Shown piece after piece: positions 60,409-64,000 of a DNA stretch of 64,000 nt. The stretch is taken from contig CM041292.1 in NCBI GenBank assembly GCA_023052935.1, positions 94,285,169 to 94,349,168 on the forward strand, given 5' to 3'. The stretch comes from Piezodorus guildinii. Lineage: Eukaryota > Arthropoda > Insecta > Hemiptera > Pentatomidae. Within the stretch, counting starts at the first letter, position 1; every line of letters begins with the position of its first letter. The position numbers were made by a program, and so were the translations under genes. Below the pieces are notes generated by a model. The model made no database searches. It was not told where the DNA came from and was given only the letters and a program-made list of their open reading frames with translations.

Positions 60409-61002
60409 GGAAGGAATTAGTCCGGGTGGCGGTCATTAAATGAAACAACTAAATAGTTTCAACTATTTTATTGTTTGCCAACGTTTCGACCCCCTTTGTG
60501 GGTCATCATCAGGGCTAAAAAGATACAAAAGAATATAATTTCAATGACATTACATACAATATTATATAACCTATTTAGCTAGAGAACGTCGGTATTGAAA
60601 AAATAACAGAAGAACTGTATATGTAAAAAAAAAAAAATTACAATGACCATATTACAATAATGAAAGTGTTATACAGAAAAAATAAAAATGTTCACTAAAC
60701 AAAATTTACACAGGTATCAATAATTTACATGAAATATGAAATATAAAAATATGAAGTAGAGTGGAGATACGTACCGCATGGTGGGAGAATGGAAACTAGG
60801 TACTGTTTTGGTAGATGGGGGGTAGGTAGGATGGAAAATACGTAGGAAAAGGTGGAATGGAAAATACGTACTGATTTATGGACAGGGCCTGACAACAATG
60901 ACTAAAATTCTTAATACTACCATACAAAGAATCAATGAAATTTAACTTATGATTATAATAATGATACAGGATAAAAAATTATGATTTAATTCTTGAAATA
61001 TC
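60409..61002 (-). mobile_element. Penelope-like pLTR, copy 2
   Basis: Nearly identical to copy 1, lacking the first 30 bp or so (begins TGGAAGGAATTAGTCCGGG on the plus strand). It follows the minus-strand RT/GIY-YIG frame in the same sense, so it is that element's downstream repeat. Confidence 0.88.
60484..60512 (-). ncRNA. Hammerhead-ribozyme-like core, pLTR copy 2
   Basis: The core is identical to copy 1: CTGATGA, stem GACCC/GGGTC, GAAA on the minus strand. Confidence 0.5.
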
Positions 61003-61383
61003 ACCTATATAATAGTAAGAGCAGTGATGGAAGATGTATATGGAGAAAAACTGACTGTACCTCCCAACTTAATCATCCCTAATTCTGTTTTAGGTATCCA
61101 AAGATAACAGGGTGGAAAAAATAATAATGGAACATTGTAAAATACATTAATTGACAAATCTTACAGGTTGATAAAAAAAATTAAATAAACATAAATACAA
61201 GTTGGAATAAATTGAATAGTGAAGACATTTAGAAAATTTTAAATACATAAACAAAACAAAATAAATACATATATAGAATTATATGGATACCTAAAATAGA
61301 TTTAAAAATATTAATAAAAACCAACAAACAATAATAATGAAAAACAAAACAATATATATGGTGGGATAGACAGAGAAAATATG
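61003..61383 (-). other. 3' untranslated region of the minus-strand Penelope element
   Basis: This is AT-rich DNA between the stop of the RT/GIY-YIG frame and pLTR copy 2. No features beyond short A-rich runs. Confidence 0.55.
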
Positions 61384-62688
61384 CTACTTAATAGAGTTTA
61401 ATATGTGGCTATATGTGGAGGAAATGCATTGTTTATCGGTTTTGTGGTTAACAGGATTGGATTGGAGGTGGATGTGGACGGATTCAGCGATTAGTCTTTT
61501 CTTATGGTTTGGAACATAATCTAAAATGGAGCAGTCGTCAAAGTTAAAGGAATGATTGAAATGTATGGAGTGTTCAGAAAGTTTTGAGGCTAGAGGGTTT
61601 CGAGAGGATACGGAGAGTTTATGTTGCGATATTCTGGTTTTTAAGTAATTTTTGGTTTCTCCTACATAGGATACATCACAATCTGTACATGAAATTTTAT
61701 AAACAATATTGGAACAATATATAGGAGTGATCGGGTCTTTTGTATTGGTAAAAAGGTGAGAAAGCTTGTTCTGGGTCTTTAGTCCTAGTTTTAAGGAAGG
61801 TAAGGAAAATTTAAGGATTTTTTTTATATTTTCAGAAAGGTGCGGAATGTAAGGTAGGGATCTATATAAAAATATCATGGGTGAATCATGGTCGGGAATT
61901 GTAGGGGAAGTAACGGTGGTTTTTGTGTTATAAGAATCTATAAGGTTTTTAATTACTTTTTTTGGGAAGCTGTTTAAGGTTAGTATTTTTTTAATACGTT
62001 CGATATTATTAGGATGGTACTTTGGATCAGACAAGGATAGGCAACGGTGGACGAGATTCTTGGCAACATTTAATTTCTGATGATATGGGTGTTGGGAGAA
62101 GAAGTTGAGCAGTCTACCAGAATAGGTGGATTTGGTGTACCAGTCAGTTGAAATAGAACCGTCGGTATTTCTAGTGATAAGTAAGTCTAAAAAGGGAATT
62201 GTCAAGTTGTTTTCTCTTTCTACGGTAAAACGGAGGCGTGGATCATAAGAATTAAATGATTTTAGGATATCGGGGATTTTGTCTGGGTTTATTATAAGGA
62301 AGAGGTCGTCCACGTACTTTTTAATAAATATAATTTCATTTTTATAGGTTGCGGTTATAGAGTCGAGTAAGTCATTTAGTACGATATTAGAGAGGTCAGG
62401 AGCGAGACAGTTACCCATTGCAAGTCCCGAGATCTGATTGTAAAATTTGTTTTGAAAAATGAGATATCCGGTTTTACAACAAAGTTTTAGTGATTCTAAA
62501 TATGAAAGAAGATTGAGTGTGGTGTGGGGTTCAATGATGTTCCAGTGTTTTTCTACTAGTTGGATAACTTTATCAATGGGGATATTGGTAAATAGGCTTT
62601 CGGCGTCAAAGGATGTTAGAATGTAGTTGGGGGGAATATGCAATGATAGTAACTGTTCCATTTTATCCTGTATCATTATTATAATCAT
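61384..62688 (-). CDS. Penelope-like reverse transcriptase with GIY-YIG endonuclease, 5'-truncated
   Basis: A 434-residue frame covers the RT palm through the C-terminal endonuclease. RT motif A is TSFDAESLFTNIP (Asp 28), motif B is SGLAMGNCLAPDLSN (88-101), motif C is KKYVDDLFLII (YVDD 125-128), followed by LTIPFLDLLITR. The C-terminus has VYKISCTDCDVSYVGETKNY and RISQHK at about 325-360, the GIY-YIG fold that in Penelope elements nicks target DNA, and ends NSIK. Full-length Penelope proteins have roughly 300 more N-terminal residues: here the RT fingers are missing. The first nine or so codons (MIIIMIQDK) are pLTR sequence, so the junction at about 62,676 is a truncation point. The catalytic residues that remain look intact and the frame is unbroken, implying recent insertion. 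Confidence 0.9.
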   Translation of the reverse strand: MIIIMIQDKMEQLLSLHIPPNYILTSFDAESLFTNIPIDKVIQLVEKHWNIIEPHTTLNLLSYLESLKLCCKTGYLIFQNKFYNQISGLAMGNCLAPDLSNIVLNDLLDSITATYKNEIIFIKKYVDDLFLIINPDKIPDILKSFNSYDPRLRFTVERENNLTIPFLDLLITRNTDGSISTDWYTKSTYSGRLLNFFSQHPYHQKLNVAKNLVHRCLSLSDPKYHPNNIERIKKILTLNSFPKKVIKNLIDSYNTKTTVTSPTIPDHDSPMIFLYRSLPYIPHLSENIKKILKFSLPSLKLGLKTQNKLSHLFTNTKDPITPIYCSNIVYKISCTDCDVSYVGETKNYLKTRISQHKLSVSSRNPLASKLSEHSIHFNHSFNFDDCSILDYVPNHKKRLIAESVHIHLQSNPVNHKTDKQCISSTYSHILNSIK

Positions 62689-63259
62689 AAGTTAAATTTC
62701 ATTGATTCTTTGTATGGTAGTATTAAGAATTTTAGTCATTGTTGTCAGGCCCTGTCCATAAATCAGTACGTATTTTCCATTCCACCTTTTCCTACGTATT
62801 TTCCATCCTACCTACCCCCCATCTACCAAAACAGTACCTAGTTTCCATTCTCCCACCATGCGGTACGTATCTCCACTCTACTTCATATTTTTATATTTCA
62901 TATTTCATGTAAATTATTGATACCTGTGTAAATTTTGTTTAGTGAACATTTTTATTTTTTCTGTATAACACTTTCATTATTGTAATATGGTCATTGTAAT
63001 TTTTTTTTTACATATACAGTTCTTCTGTTATTTTTTCAATACCGACGTTCTCTAGCTAAATAGGTTATATAATATTGTATGTAATGTCATTGAAATTATA
63101 TTCTTTTGTATCTTTTTAGCCCTGATGATGACCCACAAAGGGGGTCGAAACGTTGGCAAACAATAAAATAGTTGAAACTATTTAGTTGTTTCATTTAATG
63201 ACCGCCACCCGGACTAATTCCTTCCAGTAATTCTCAACGGTCAACTAATTACATCCACA
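62676..63259 (+). mobile_element. Penelope-like pLTR, copy 3 (inverted to copies 1 and 2)
   Basis: This is the reverse complement of the other two over 584 bp, with very few differences. It lies head-to-head between the truncated minus-strand RT frame and the plus-strand frame beginning at 63,260, and its hammerhead-like core points toward the latter. Confidence 0.9.
63122..63150 (+). ncRNA. Hammerhead-ribozyme-like core, pLTR copy 3
   Basis: CTGATGA at 63,122-63,128, stem strands GACCC (63,130-63,134) and GGGTC (63,142-63,146), GAAA at 63,147-63,150, followed by CGTTGGC. Penelope pLTRs are known to encode hammerhead ribozymes. The cleavage-site strand closing stem III is not obvious within the repeat. 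Confidence 0.5.
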
Positions 63260-64000
63260 ATGATAAAAAGAACACGGGAACAACAAAAAGATACATCCTC
63301 CTCAACTCTCCGCCGCAGCGCCAGAATACAAAATCGAAAGCAGGACATACTATCTACATCTCAACAACAGCAGGCATTTTCATCTCAACAAGCCATCATT
63401 TCTACAACCTCAGGTGACTCACGCTCTTCTCATCACCACAATTCCAGTTCTAAAAAGGTAACAACTCCTCGATCACCACCACAACGACCAAACCCTCAGT
63501 CGACCGCTCTTTTGGATTCTTCTAGACCATCACACCGCTATCACACTAGGTTTAATAGTAATGGATTTCTGACGCACTTCCCAACTCAACATCATACTAA
63601 AACTCCCCATACACCTTCTTCCATAGTTACTTCTCATCTTTCAATTACTTCTCTGGATACATCTTTCTCCCAGACTCAAAATGTATCCTCTTCAACCCCT
63701 TACCACCTTTCTTCAGTGATTACTAATAATGACCACCATCATATTTTCTCCTCACTTAAATCGCAATTCCCCCAAAATAGAAAAGCCTTTAACAATCTTT
63801 GCAACCTCCACAAACGACTTGCCAAAAAAACAGAACAAAGAATTTTCTTATTAAAATGTCGAACCCAGTCTCTTTTCCCAAAATTTATTGAGAACTGCAT
63901 TAGTCAAGTCCCTTTGTCAAATTCTCTTGCCTCCAAATTGACACACTCCTTGGACAGATACAAAAGAACACTACTGAACTTAAAAATTAGAGAAACCATA
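63260..64000 (+). CDS. Penelope-like element ORF, N-terminal part (runs off window)
   Basis: ATG at 63,260 immediately follows the pLTR, and the frame is open for 246 codons to the window end. Residues 1-170 are low-complexity, rich in Ser, Thr, Gln, His and Pro, with a basic start (MIKRTREQQKD, LRRSARIQNRKQD). From about 175 a conserved Penelope N-terminal segment appears: FNNLCNLHKRLAKKTEQRIF, LLKCRTQSLFPKFIENC, where relatives show L..L..K..K...H..FL..C....L.PK. The RT should follow beyond 64,000. With the upstream pLTR this looks like the start of a potentially complete element. Confidence 0.85.
   Translation, partial: MIKRTREQQKDTSSSTLRRSARIQNRKQDILSTSQQQQAFSSQQAIISTTSGDSRSSHHHNSSSKKVTTPRSPPQRPNPQSTALLDSSRPSHRYHTRFNSNGFLTHFPTQHHTKTPHTPSSIVTSHLSITSLDTSFSQTQNVSSSTPYHLSSVITNNDHHHIFSSLKSQFPQNRKAFNNLCNLHKRLAKKTEQRIFLLKCRTQSLFPKFIENCISQVPLSNSLASKLTHSLDRYKRTLLNLKIRETI

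Noticed and set aside
1..64000. CRISPR array, operon or prokaryotic defence system
   Set aside because: Introns, SINEs and eukaryotic transposons throughout; no regular short repeats with spacers.

Overview
The window is AT-rich animal DNA. It has long introns with GT-AG splice sites, tRNA-derived SINEs, several LINE clades, Tc1/mariner and piggyBac DNA elements, and Penelope-like retroelements. Nothing bacterial or organellar is present. The mix suggests an invertebrate, possibly an arthropod or similar, but no single feature fixes the species.

Layout. 1-25,260 is intergenic. It holds decayed LINE 3' ends (two of them associated with a tRNA-derived SINE family), a Tc1-like remnant, a mariner deletion derivative, an RNase H-bearing LINE fragment, a MITE-like inverted repeat, microsatellites, and long stretches where I recognise nothing. 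25,261-47,306 (minus strand) holds the last 14 exons of a coiled-coil protein gene. All exon phases join and give 587 residues to a stop. The C-terminal part resembles the ANKRD26/CCDC144 coiled-coil family. Its introns carry a Penelope terminal-repeat fragment, a piggyBac-type MITE, RTE-like LINEs, two mariners, a SINE and a dispersed repeat I call family D. 50,835-55,228 (plus strand) holds three phase-0-joined exons of a CFAP97/Hemingway-like protein. Its first and last exons are not found.

55,478-64,000 is a nest of retroelements. A 323-bp LTR-like sequence occurs as an inverted pair (55,478-55,800 and 58,929-59,251) around an unidentified open reading frame of 308 or 335 codons. Three near-identical Penelope pLTRs follow. 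Between two of them is a 5'-truncated RT plus GIY-YIG reading frame on the minus strand. A second Penelope reading frame starts at 63,260 on the plus strand and is still open at the window end. Each pLTR carries a hammerhead-ribozyme-like core.

The two host genes appear unrelated in mechanism, although both families have links to cilia or the centriole. All other coding matter is transposon-derived and mostly broken. Calls rest on reading motifs by eye; no database search was possible.
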